In this document: in pieces, positions 8,401-14,608 of the stretch
Layout: every line of letters starts with the position of its first letter
Numbering within the stretch: the first letter of the stretch is position 1
Origin: Methylomonas sp.
GTDB taxonomy: Bacteria; Pseudomonadota; Gammaproteobacteria; Methylococcales; Methylomonadaceae
Assembly (NCBI GenBank): GCA_026990815.1
Contig: JALXCS010000252.1
Span: forward strand, 1-14,846
Length of the DNA: 14,846 nucleotides
Reading direction: 5' to 3'
Translations under genes and position numbers: made by a program
The notes under the pieces: model-generated
What the model was told of the DNA's origin: nothing
Databases searched by the model: none
Seen by the model: only the letters and a program-made list of their open reading frames with translations

Positions 8401-9251
8401 TCTGGCGAAAGCACGACAACTTTTGCGCCTTTATAACGGACTTCTGAATAAAAATGGGCATCCGGGGTCCGGGTCATTGGTACGTTGGCGCCAGCTAAAA
8501 TCAAGTAGGTTGAGTTGTACCAGTCTGCCGATTCTGGGACATCGGTTTGCTCACCCCAAGTTTGCGGTGATGCGGGCGGCAAATCACAATACCAATCATA
8601 AAACGATAAACAAGCTCCACCAATCAAAGACAAATAGCGAGCGCCAGAAGCATAACTGATCATTGACATGGCTGGAATCGGTGAAAATCCGGCAATACGA
8701 TCTGGACCGTGTTTTTTGATGGTGTAAATATTCGACGCAGCGATAATTTCAGTCACTTCGTCCCAATCAACGCGAACAAAACCACCTAATCCACGGACGG
8801 CTGTATATTTCTGACGTTTCTCTGGGTCTTCCTGAATAGCTGCCCAGGCTTCAACTGGATCTTTTCCTGCGTCTCGTTCATCGCGATACAAAGAAACCAG
8901 TCGCTCACGAATTAATGGATGCTTTACCCGTAATGGACTGTACAAATACCAGGAGAAACTCGCTCCACGAGGACAGCCCCGGGGTTCATGATTGGGCATA
9001 TCCGGGCGTGTTCGCGGATAGTCTGTCGCCTGCATTTCAAAGGCAACCAGGCCGTTTTTAACATGAATATTCCAGGAGCAACTTCCCGTACAATTTACGC
9101 CGTGCGTAGAACGAACCACTTTGTCAAAACGCCAGCGATTTCGATAAGCGTCTTCCCATTGGCGATCTTCATTGGTAACAATGCCATGTCCTTTGGAAAA
9201 TTTACTTTGGACTTTTTTAAAAAAACTGAGACGGTCTAAAAAATGACTCAT
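5484..9251 (-). CDS. narG: Respiratory nitrate reductase alpha subunit NarG (Mo-bisMGD catalytic)
   Basis: Catalytic subunit, reducing nitrate to nitrite on the cytoplasmic side of the membrane. It is 1255 aa and collinear with E. coli NarG (1247 aa). FS0 cluster ligands are H50, C54, C58 and C93 (STHGVNCTGSCSW and EPRGCPRG), with the His that marks Nar-type enzymes. The Mo-coordinating Asp is D223 in SFYDWYCDLPPASPQ, at the same residue number as in E. coli. The N-terminus (MSHFLDRLSFFKK) has no twin-Arg export motif, so this is the inward-facing bacterial form, not the exported archaeal/pNar type. An AGGAG lies 9 nt before the ATG. The upstream 167-bp spacer to narK has possible NtrC-like sites and a sigma-54-like element. 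Appears intact and active. Confidence 0.98.
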   Translation of the reverse strand: MSHFLDRLSFFKKVQSKFSKGHGIVTNEDRQWEDAYRNRWRFDKVVRSTHGVNCTGSCSWNIHVKNGLVAFEMQATDYPRTRPDMPNHEPRGCPRGASFSWYLYSPLRVKHPLIRERLVSLYRDERDAGKDPVEAWAAIQEDPEKRQKYTAVRGLGGFVRVDWDEVTEIIAASNIYTIKKHGPDRIAGFSPIPAMSMISYASGARYLSLIGGACLSFYDWYCDLPPASPQTWGEQTDVPESADWYNSTYLILAGANVPMTRTPDAHFYSEVRYKGAKVVVLSPDYAENVKFADLWMPAKQGTDAAVFMAMGHVALKEFYVDKQDAYFEEYARAYTDLPMLVMLDKKGKSYNTSRFLRASDFDKALGEENNPEWKTVVIDESSGDVIAPNGSVGFRWGEDGKWNLQAKKIGRKTSKPRLSLIFDKDDVAEVLFPNFESGKDQPMKRNVPVKKMQLDGKEVLVATVFDLQLAQYGIDRGLGGACAKGYDDASIPNTPAWAEKITGVKQADIIRTGREFADNAAKTMGKSMVILGAGINHWYHNDMNYRAIMNLLHMCGCVGQSGGGWAHYVGQEKLRPQSGWAPIAFALDWQKPPRHMNGTSYFYFHTDQWRYETLNADALLASSASKTYKGYNLADYNVVSQRLGWLPSAPHFNKNPLEIVKEAEKAGAKDEKSVADYVIEKLKSGDIAFAAEDIDAPENHPRNLFVWRANLIGASAKGHEYFLKHLLGAQNAVMQDVLPDAKGKEIKWHKDAPIAKLDLMVDINFRLNSTGAYSDIVLPTATWYEKNDLNTTDMHPFIHPLTQAVDPGWESKSDWQIFKTIAKRFSELAEKHLEPQKDLVALPILHDTPVEIAQALDVKDWKKGDCEPVPGKTLPLLKLVQREFSDTYKKYTSLGPLLREQGNNIKGIDWETEKEYEHLKEINYTIQEEGVSKGMPSLENDINVCEAILALAPETNGEVAVRSWKSLSKKTGIDHTHLALAREDEKITFRDIKAQPRKIITAPTWSGIESEKVSYNAGYTNIHERIPFRTITGRAQFYQDHQWMRDFGEGFCSYRPAVDMQSTALMKEKLDGKPHLTLNWLTPHGKWGIHSTYHDNLRMLSLSRGGPHIWISENDAQSIGMEDNDWAEVLNVNGATMVRVVVSQRIPDGMAMMYHAQEKNVNAPGSNTTGKRGGIHNSVTRITVKPTHMIGGYAQLSYGLNYYGTVGSQRDEYVIVHKIENADIQWLEKPLTDDHEAALNPDGVHQAPYTCEESK

Positions 9252-9290
9252 CGGATTTTTCTCCTGAATTTAGGATATAACTATTCAATA

Positions 9291-9350
9291 TGCAATAAAT
9301 TGGTGCACAGAAAACCATTTGCGCACCAATGCGAACGTTTTCGCGCACAA
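9291..9350. promoter_or_regulatory. NtrC-like binding site and half-sites upstream of narG
   Basis: TGCAATAAATTGGTGCA (9291-9307) matches the NtrC consensus TGCACYAWWWTGGTGCA at 15 of 17 positions when read on the minus strand. Two more GCAC half-sites follow on the plus strand, CGCACCAAT (9322-9330) and CGCACAACT (9344-9352), exactly 22 bp apart. The first half-site pair, ATTGGTGC (9299-9306) and GCACCAAT (9323-9330), is a perfect 8-bp inverted repeat, and GCGAA-CGTT-TTCGC (9331-9344) is a small palindrome within the cluster. The cluster lies 40-100 bp before the narG ATG. NtrC binding is inferred from the consensus only. Confidence 0.5.
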
Positions 9351-9382
9351 CTTACGATACTATTGTATAACTGAAAGGGATT

Positions 9383-9398
9383 AGCATATATTATGCCA
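9383..9398 (-). promoter_or_regulatory. Possible sigma-54 promoter for narGHJI
   Basis: Read on the minus strand, TGGCATAATATATGCT has the invariant GG-N10-GC of sigma-54 promoters and 9 of 11 consensus bases (TGGCAC-N5-TTGCW). It begins about 20 bp past the narK stop. Transcription would start near 9372, leaving a leader of about 120 nt before narG. A weakness is that the NtrC-like sites then lie downstream of the start point, not upstream, so either the enhancer acts from downstream, the sites repress, or this element is chance in AT-rich DNA. Confidence 0.35.
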
Positions 9399-9418
9399 AC
9401 AATATTTCATCGCATGAC

Positions 9419-11032
9419 TTACGGATTATAAAATTCGCCATCCTTGCGCAAATAAAACCACCAGTTAATCATGATACACACAACGTAGAAGGCAGCAAAT
9501 CCCATTAACGCCACTTCGGGTGTTGTGGCTTTGATCTGCTCACCAAACACTTTGGGGATATAAAACGCACCATAAGCCGCCACAGCTGATGTCCAGCCTA
9601 ATACCGGCCCAGCCTGCTCTTTGGGGAATACCATCGCAATGGTTCTGAAAGTTGAGCCGTTACCAATGCCGGTGGCCGCGAACAACACCAAAAACAAAAT
9701 AAAGAAAGGCACAAAATACTCTTCTGGTGTTGGACTATTATAAGCCTGCTTCATGTAATAAGCTGCAGCCGCAGTACTCGCCACCATCACAAAAGAACAA
9801 ACATGAGTAACCCACGCGCCACCAAACTTATCGGCAATCATCCCCCCCACCGGACGAATCAAGGCGCCAATAAAAGGTCCCATCCAGGCATACATCAAGG
9901 CACTGGGACCATTTTCATTTATCAAATCATGGGTCATCTTGCCATCAACCATGACATGCTGATAACCAAAAATAACTTTGATCGCTAACGGAAAACAGGC
10001 AGCAAAACCAATGAACGATCCGAAAGTCATGGTGTAAATAATACTCATGACCCAGGTATGTTTGTTATCAAAAATTTGATATTGCCGACCTAGACTTTCA
10101 CCAATTTGACCTGGAATTATTTTTAATAATGACACGGTTAACGCAATTACTATAAATAATGCGATTTCTTTGGGCACCCCAAAACCTGATCCATTCACCT
10201 CTGCGGGCAATATCAACCAGAGACCAAAAATTGCCGAAACAAAACCAATCAGCAACATCAGGGTAATAATGGCGAAACTGGTAATGGGATTTCCAACATT
10301 GGGGGAAACATGCGCTGCACGAATATTATGCATACCAAACCAACTAGCAAAGGCTAAGGGGACCAAAAATACCAACCAGATAAAACCGGCGTTTTGAATC
10401 CAGGTTTCAGTACCAGCTGGGATTTTGCCAATTAACGTCCCTGATGGCGCTTGTAATATCATGGGATCACCACCCAAAGCGCCAAAAATACCGTAAGTCA
10501 TTGCTAACGGAATCAGGACTTGCATAGTCGTCACACCAAAATTACCAAGCCCGGCATTTAAGCCTAACGCCAAACCTTGGACCTTTTTAGGAAAGAAAAA
10601 ACTGATATTGGACATCGACGAAGCAAAATTGCCACCGCCAATCCCCGACAACAATGCCAATACTTGAAAAATCCAGAAAGGCGTGTTTTTATCTTGCAAG
10701 GCGAATCCCGTCCCAAGTGCAGGAATGATCAATAAAGTCGTGGTAAAGAAAATCGTATTTCGACCGCCACAAAGTCGAATAAAAAAACTGCTTGGGATAC
10801 GCAACGTAGCGCCTGTTAATCCAGCAATCGCCATCAACGTGAATAGCTGCGACTTCTCATACGGGAAGCCGAGATTGAGCATTTGTACGGTAATAATGCC
10901 CCAATACAACCAGATCGCAAATCCGCACAACAAACTGGGAATTGAAATCCACAGGTTGCGATTAGCGATGTATTTTCCTTCTAGTTCCCAAAAATCGGAG
11001 TCTTCTACATCCCACTTATGAATATCGGTCAT
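9419..11032 (-). CDS. narK: Nitrate/nitrite antiporter, NarK (E. coli NarK-like) with extra helices (537 aa)
   Basis: MFS nitrate/nitrite porter, closer to E. coli NarK than the other copy. It is expected to bring in nitrate and export the nitrite made by NarG. The key residues are R78 in TM2 (ATLRIPSSF, E. coli R89) and R393 in TM8 (GPFIGALIRPVGG, E. coli R305). The nitrate signature GGGNFASSMSNISFFFPKK sits at 132-150, followed by GLALGLNAGLGNFG. It is about 75 residues longer than E. coli NarK. The excess lies between the two six-helix halves, at about 248-323, and contains two hydrophobic stretches (about 250-277 and 290-308), suggesting 14 membrane helices. GGAG lies about 12 nt before the ATG. 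No terminator is evident between it and narG, so readthrough into narGHJI is likely. Confidence 0.93.
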   Translation of the reverse strand: MTDIHKWDVEDSDFWELEGKYIANRNLWISIPSLLCGFAIWLYWGIITVQMLNLGFPYEKSQLFTLMAIAGLTGATLRIPSSFFIRLCGGRNTIFFTTTLLIIPALGTGFALQDKNTPFWIFQVLALLSGIGGGNFASSMSNISFFFPKKVQGLALGLNAGLGNFGVTTMQVLIPLAMTYGIFGALGGDPMILQAPSGTLIGKIPAGTETWIQNAGFIWLVFLVPLAFASWFGMHNIRAAHVSPNVGNPITSFAIITLMLLIGFVSAIFGLWLILPAEVNGSGFGVPKEIALFIVIALTVSLLKIIPGQIGESLGRQYQIFDNKHTWVMSIIYTMTFGSFIGFAACFPLAIKVIFGYQHVMVDGKMTHDLINENGPSALMYAWMGPFIGALIRPVGGMIADKFGGAWVTHVCSFVMVASTAAAAYYMKQAYNSPTPEEYFVPFFILFLVLFAATGIGNGSTFRTIAMVFPKEQAGPVLGWTSAVAAYGAFYIPKVFGEQIKATTPEVALMGFAAFYVVCIMINWWFYLRKDGEFYNP

Positions 11033-11115
11033 TATGATTTTTTCTCCAAAGATGAATGTTTTCCCGTCCCAGAAACCCTGCGAACATAAAAAACAATTAA
11101 AAGATTTATTACTAT

Positions 11116-11121
11116 ATTATA
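11116..11121 (-). promoter_or_regulatory. Candidate -10 element for narK
   Basis: A perfect TATAAT on the minus strand about 85 bp upstream of the narK ATG. No good -35 box stands 16-18 bp before it, so if it is used it probably needs an activator. The region is A/T-rich and a chance match is possible. Confidence 0.25.
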
Positions 11122-11294
11122 GTACTCTTAAATACAAAAAACATCTAAATACACTAAATTTATCCTTATAAACTATTGAAATAACATAGTAAATTAGTAT
11201 GTTTTTAAGCGGATAAAATTTTAGCCATACCTCAAGAAAATTTTTTTATTCAATTTTCCTATCAACAGATTAAGTTATTGCAAACTACTTCTTC

Positions 11295-11343
11295 GCACTA
11301 TTTAGATGCACAATTTTATGTTTACGCACTAATCTGCACCAGT
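11295..11343 (+). promoter_or_regulatory. Cluster of NtrC-like GCAC enhancer motifs
   Basis: Four GCAC cores in 45 bp: CGCACTATT (11294), TGCACAATT (11307), CGCACTAAT (11325) and TGCACCAGT (11335), all in the same orientation. The first extends into GCACTATTTAGATGC (11295-11309), 13 of 15 matches to the NtrC dyad GCACYAWWWTGGTGC. The others are half-sites. The cluster is centred roughly 110-155 bp before the expected sigma-54 start, the usual place for an enhancer. The same core recurs upstream of narG. A different enhancer-binding protein that reads direct repeats is possible. Confidence 0.5.
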
Positions 11344-11423
11344 TGTAAGTTTTTTATAAGCTCGCGCCCACTAAAAAGAGAATAAAACCCATTAAAACCA
11401 ACTCACACAAAATTTTTTTGTTT

Positions 11424-11439
11424 TGGCAGGATAATTGCT
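11424..11439 (+). promoter_or_regulatory. Sigma-54 (RpoN) promoter of the FNT channel gene
   Basis: TGGCAGGATAATTGCT matches TGGCAC-N5-TTGCW at 10 of 11 defined bases, with the invariant GG-N10-GC spacing. The expected start is near 11450, about 205 nt before the FNT ATG. A cluster of NtrC-like motifs sits at enhancer distance upstream, which strengthens the call. Confidence 0.65.
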
Positions 11440-11449
11440 GGCATTTAAC

Positions 11450-11589
11450 TTGAGTGATCTGAGAGCTGTAAAATTCTTGTCCGTGTTACTTAATGCCCTT
11501 TTTGATGGAATTGACGGTTTTCTAGATCACTCAATAAACACAATAATCAATCAAGTGGAAAGCATTACAATTAGTTTCCGTTGGTTTTT
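11450..11589 (+). ncRNA. Putative structured leader RNA or sigma-54-dependent small RNA
   Basis: The expected sigma-54 start coincides with the first base of TTGAGTGATCT (11450-11460), which pairs perfectly with AGATCACTCAA (11524-11534). Inside it, AGAG (11462-11465) can pair with TTCT (11520-11523), and CTGTAAAATTC (11466-11476) with GGAATTGACGG (11507-11517, two mismatches and some G-U), giving one long imperfect hairpin of 85 nt. A second hairpin, CAAGTGGAAA (11552-11561) with TTTCCGTTG (11575-11583), has an internal loop and is followed by TTTTT (11585-11589), like a weak terminator. The whole could be an RNA of about 140 nt or an attenuator ahead of the channel gene. Alternatively the repeat is a DNA operator. 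No expression evidence is available from sequence. Confidence 0.4.
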
Positions 11590-11654
11590 CTCCCGGATTT
11601 TTCCATAAAAAATAAATATAAACATCTGATTTTATAAAGAGCGAGAAAAAAATT

Positions 11655-12467
11655 ATGTCTTATTTAGAGCCTACAGAATTTGTGACCAAAATGGTTGACG
11701 CCGGTGAGTCCAAGATTTACATGTCAACCAAAGACACTTTAATCCGCGCTTTTATGGCCGGCGCAACTTTAGCATTGGCAGCAATTTTTGCAATTACAGT
11801 GGCCGTAAAAACCGGATCGCCTTTACTAGGCGCGGTACTGTTCCCGGTTGGATTCATTATGCTGTATCTGATGAAATTCGATCTATTGACAGGCGTATTC
11901 ACTCTCGTTCCGCTTGCTCTGCTTGATAAAAGACCCGGCGCAACATTAGGCCAAGTATTACGAAATTGGGGACTCGTTTTTGTAGGAAATTTTGCTGGCG
12001 CATTAACAGTTGCCTTTATGTTTTCCTTTATTTTGACCTATGGATACCAAACCGATGGTGGAGCAATTGCAGCAAAGGTTGGCAAAATTGGGGAAGCCCG
12101 AACCTTAGGCTACAAAGCTTATGGTACTTCAGGATGGATAACCATTTTTATTCGTGGCATGCTGTGTAACTGGATGGTTTCAATGGGTGTTGTCGGCGCC
12201 ATGATTTCCACCTCCGCGACCGGTAAAATGGCAGCCATGTGGATGCCAATCATGTTATTCTTCTTCATGGGTTTTGAGCATTCCATCGTTAACATGTTTC
12301 TTTTTCCATTCTCCATGATTATGGGCGGCGGCTTTACCATTGCAGACTATTTGATCTGGAATGAATTACCTACTGTGCTGGGCAATATGGTGGGTGGCTT
12401 TGTACTTGTTGGCTTGCCACTGTATTACACTCACGTAAGAATGAGTCCTGAACGTAATTTGAAATAA
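11655..12467 (+). CDS. Formate/nitrite transporter (FNT) family channel, probably nitrite
   Basis: Inner-membrane FNT protein of 270 aa, the length of NirC (268) and near FocA (285), forming a pentamer with one pore per subunit. Six membrane helices are visible. The pore His is at H209 in MGFEHSIVNMF, the same number as in FocA, with the conserved GFEHSxxNMF setting. The TM2 break has FDLLTGVF where FocA has its Thr-containing loop. Between the nar genes and a nitrogen-type promoter, nitrite is the likelier substrate, as in NirC, but formate cannot be excluded. The ribosome binding site is poor (only AGAGCGAG about 11 nt before the ATG). The leader carries the structured RNA described above. 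A hairpin and the kinase gene follow on the same strand. Confidence 0.9.
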   Translation: MSYLEPTEFVTKMVDAGESKIYMSTKDTLIRAFMAGATLALAAIFAITVAVKTGSPLLGAVLFPVGFIMLYLMKFDLLTGVFTLVPLALLDKRPGATLGQVLRNWGLVFVGNFAGALTVAFMFSFILTYGYQTDGGAIAAKVGKIGEARTLGYKAYGTSGWITIFIRGMLCNWMVSMGVVGAMISTSATGKMAAMWMPIMLFFFMGFEHSIVNMFLFPFSMIMGGGFTIADYLIWNELPTVLGNMVGGFVLVGLPLYYTHVRMSPERNLK

Positions 12468-12488
12468 TCAATTGCGTCTGATATATGG

Positions 12489-12520
12489 AGTCTCTATCCA
12501 GAACAGGCTAGAGACTTTTT
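12489..12520 (+). terminator. Terminator-like hairpin abutting the kinase start codon
   Basis: AGTCTCTA (12489-12496) pairs with TAGAGACT (12509-12516) around a 12-nt loop and is followed by TTTTT ending directly at the ATG (12521). It looks like a partial intrinsic terminator, and it also sequesters the only region where a ribosome binding site for the kinase could lie (no good Shine-Dalgarno is visible). It probably reduces or conditions kinase/phosphatase expression relative to the channel. Confidence 0.55.
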
Positions 12521-14242
12521 ATGCCACCAAATAAATTAAAAATATCGGTAGGACAATATTCGGACAAAGGCCGTAAAAAAATCAATCAGGATTTTCATGG
12601 CGTTTATATTCCGGAGGAGCCGCAACTTACTTCCAAAGGAATCGCCATCGCATTGGCAGACGGCATAAGCAGCAGCGATGTCGGACATATCGCCAGCGAA
12701 GCGACCGTCTCCGGGTTTCTGGAGGATTATTATTGTACTTCCGAAGCCTGGTCAGTAAAAAAATCCGCCCATCAAGTATTGGCCGCCACCAATTCCTGGC
12801 TCTACTCTCAAACCCAGCAAGGCCAATACCGGTTCAATAAAGACAAAGGCTATGTTTGCACTTTAAGCGCCATGGTCATCAAATCAACAATGGCGCATAT
12901 TTTTCATCTTGGTGATGCCCGTATTTATCGCTTACAGGATAATAATCTGGAACAACTGACCAATGACCATCGACTTTGGGTTTCTCAAGACAAAAGTTAT
13001 CTTAGCCGAGCAATGGGAATAAATCCCCATCTTGATATTGATTACAAATCGATACCTGTCAATCAAGGTGATATTTTTTTGCTGACAACCGATGGCGTTT
13101 ACGAATATCTTGACGATAAATTGATGGTCAATACGGTACTGGGTTCAGCAAATGATCTGAATGCAGCGGCTAAAATTATTACAGAAAAAGCCTATGAAAA
13201 AGGCAGCAAGGATAATCTTACTGTTCAGATTATCCGCATCGATGAATTACCTAACCAAAATGCCGATGAAATCTACCAACAGCTGACTGAATTACCTTTC
13301 CCCCCGATACTGGAACCCAGAATGATTTTTGATGGTTACAAAATCATCAGAAAACTGCATGCCAGCAGCCGCAGCCATGTCTATCTGGCCCTTGATGACA
13401 AAGATAAACAGGTCGTTATCAAAACCCCTTCAGTTAACCTCAAAAACGACCCGGCTTATTTAGAGCGATTCTTGATGGAAGAATGGATCGCCAGACGTAT
13501 CAACAGCGCCCATGTCCTTAAAGCTTATACACAAGCCAAACAACGGCACTTCATCTACACCGTTACTGAATATATTGAAGGCCAAACCCTGTCACAATGG
13601 ATGAGAGATAATCCCAAGCCAAAACTGGAAACAGTCAGAGACATCATCCAACAAATTTCCAAAGGCTTGCGTGCTTTCCATCGCCTGGAAATGCTGCATC
13701 AGGATCTAAGGCCCGACAACATCATGATAGACCCTCAAGGCACAGTAAAAATCATCGATTTTGGCTCGACAAAAGTTGCCGGCGTGACAGAAATTTCAAC
13801 AGCATTGCAACAGCAAAATATTCTGGGGACTGCTCAATATACTGCGCCTGAATATTTACTTGGAGAAACAGGATCACCACGTTCTGACCTTTATTCCTTA
13901 GGCGTGATTACCTATCAAATGCTAACCGGAAACCTGCCCTATGGCGCCAAAATAGCCCGTGCAAAAACCAAGACCGAACAAAGAAAACTAAACTATAAAC
14001 CCATTAGCCTGACTGATAATAAAATCCCCGTCTGGATTGATAACGCCATCAAAAAAGCCGTGCTTCCTGACCCCCTAAAACGCTACCAGGATTTGTCAGA
14101 ATTTATTTATGATCTGCGCCATCCGAACAAAGAATTCTTGAACAAAACCTGCCCCCCTCTATTGGAACGTGATCCAGTGGTATTCTGGAAAAGCATTGCT
14201 TTGATTCAAATAATTATCATTATTGCTTTGTTAGTTACCTAA
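12521..14242 (+). CDS. Bifunctional PP2C-type phosphatase / Ser-Thr kinase, membrane-anchored
   Basis: A 573-aa fusion. Residues about 7-240 are a PP2C (PPM) phosphatase with all metal motifs: N22-Q23-D24, D47-G48, G131-D132, D191-G192 and D231-N232. Residues about 272-530 are a Hanks-type kinase: VVIK Lys K301, alpha-C Glu E320/E321, catalytic loop HQDLRPDN (D395, N400), DFG 413-415, APE 442-444 and SDLYSLGV. The Gly-rich loop is degenerate (KLHASSRSHVY, no GxGxxG), and HRD is HQD, so it is a non-RD kinase. Residues 556-572 form one C-terminal membrane helix, placing both domains in the cytoplasm. The start fits because the PP2C fold begins at residue 7. As I recall, a homologous fusion (PA1782) lies between nasA and nirB in Pseudomonas aeruginosa, so a link with nitrate/nitrite transport has precedent; its target is unknown. 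Confidence 0.9.
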   Translation: MPPNKLKISVGQYSDKGRKKINQDFHGVYIPEEPQLTSKGIAIALADGISSSDVGHIASEATVSGFLEDYYCTSEAWSVKKSAHQVLAATNSWLYSQTQQGQYRFNKDKGYVCTLSAMVIKSTMAHIFHLGDARIYRLQDNNLEQLTNDHRLWVSQDKSYLSRAMGINPHLDIDYKSIPVNQGDIFLLTTDGVYEYLDDKLMVNTVLGSANDLNAAAKIITEKAYEKGSKDNLTVQIIRIDELPNQNADEIYQQLTELPFPPILEPRMIFDGYKIIRKLHASSRSHVYLALDDKDKQVVIKTPSVNLKNDPAYLERFLMEEWIARRINSAHVLKAYTQAKQRHFIYTVTEYIEGQTLSQWMRDNPKPKLETVRDIIQQISKGLRAFHRLEMLHQDLRPDNIMIDPQGTVKIIDFGSTKVAGVTEISTALQQQNILGTAQYTAPEYLLGETGSPRSDLYSLGVITYQMLTGNLPYGAKIARAKTKTEQRKLNYKPISLTDNKIPVWIDNAIKKAVLPDPLKRYQDLSEFIYDLRHPNKEFLNKTCPPLLERDPVVFWKSIALIQIIIIIALLVT

Positions 14243-14270
14243 TGCGTAAGCGTCCAGCCCAAAACCAAAA

Positions 14271-14300
14271 AAACCCAAGCCATGAAAATGACTTGGGTTT
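14271..14300 (-). terminator. Bidirectional terminator between kinase gene and rRNA operon
   Basis: AAACCCAAG (14271-14279) pairs with CTTGGGTTT (14292-14300). On the minus strand, after 5S, the stem runs into seven T; on the plus strand, after the kinase stop, it ends in TTTT. It serves convergent transcripts. Confidence 0.85.
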
Positions 14301-14310
14301 TAAATTAAAA

Positions 14311-14428
14311 GCCTGGCAATTTCCTACTTTCACATGGCTAACTGCCACACTATCATCGGCGCTAAGCGGTTTCACTGCCGAGTTCGGGATGGGATCGGGT
14401 GGTTCACGCTCGCTATGTTCACCAGGCA
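14311..14428 (-). rRNA. rrf: 5S ribosomal RNA
   Basis: About 118 nt on the minus strand, from TTTGCCTGGTGA to TTGCCAGGC at the 3' end. The 5' and 3' ends form the terminal helix. The conserved internal segments CCCGATCCCATCCCGAACTC and GCGCCGATGATAGTGTGG are present. It is the distal gene of an rRNA operon and is closed by the hairpin at 14271-14300. Ends are estimated to within 1-2 nt. Confidence 0.95.
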
Positions 14429-14608
14429 AACTGGTCGACAGACTTGTTTCTACTCTAGTCTGCTTATTGGAAATCTGTACACTTGTTCTCTCGCTTCAAG
14501 CGATTGTCTGTTAACTCTTTTCTTAACTCCCTTTTTCGTCTCTCCTTTCTTTCTCCTTCGACTCGCCGTTCTTCCTGAACTCACACACCAAACTCATTGG
14601 GTGTTATA
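14429..14608 (-). other. 23S-5S internal transcribed spacer
   Basis: About 180 bp, pyrimidine-rich on the plus strand, with no tRNA. It holds a 6-bp hairpin, CAGACT/AGTCTG (near 14439-14462), and on the minus strand a near-repeat AGTTAAGAAA / AGAGTTAACA. Presumably it is removed during rRNA processing. Confidence 0.7.

Larger units (their letters stand above)
11033..11654. promoter_or_regulatory. 622-bp divergent intergenic control region (narK / FNT channel)
   Basis: No coding frame of note. It holds, from left to right, a TATAAT for narK, a long A/T-rich stretch, a cluster of GCAC motifs (11295-11343), a sigma-54 promoter (11424-11439), an 85-bp dyad (11450-11534) and a second hairpin with a T-run (11552-11589). 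By eye no canonical FNR box (TTGAT-N4-ATCAA) is present on either strand. Confidence 0.7.

Noticed and set aside
11265..11280. Possible FNR box around ATCAA in the divergent region
   Set aside because: The paired half TTGAT at the correct 4-nt spacing is absent on either strand.
11450..11534. The 85-bp unit with 11-bp inverted ends as a miniature transposable element
   Set aside because: No target-site duplication flanks it (C before, T after, no matching dinucleotide or longer), and its start matches a predicted promoter start; an RNA or operator explanation is simpler.
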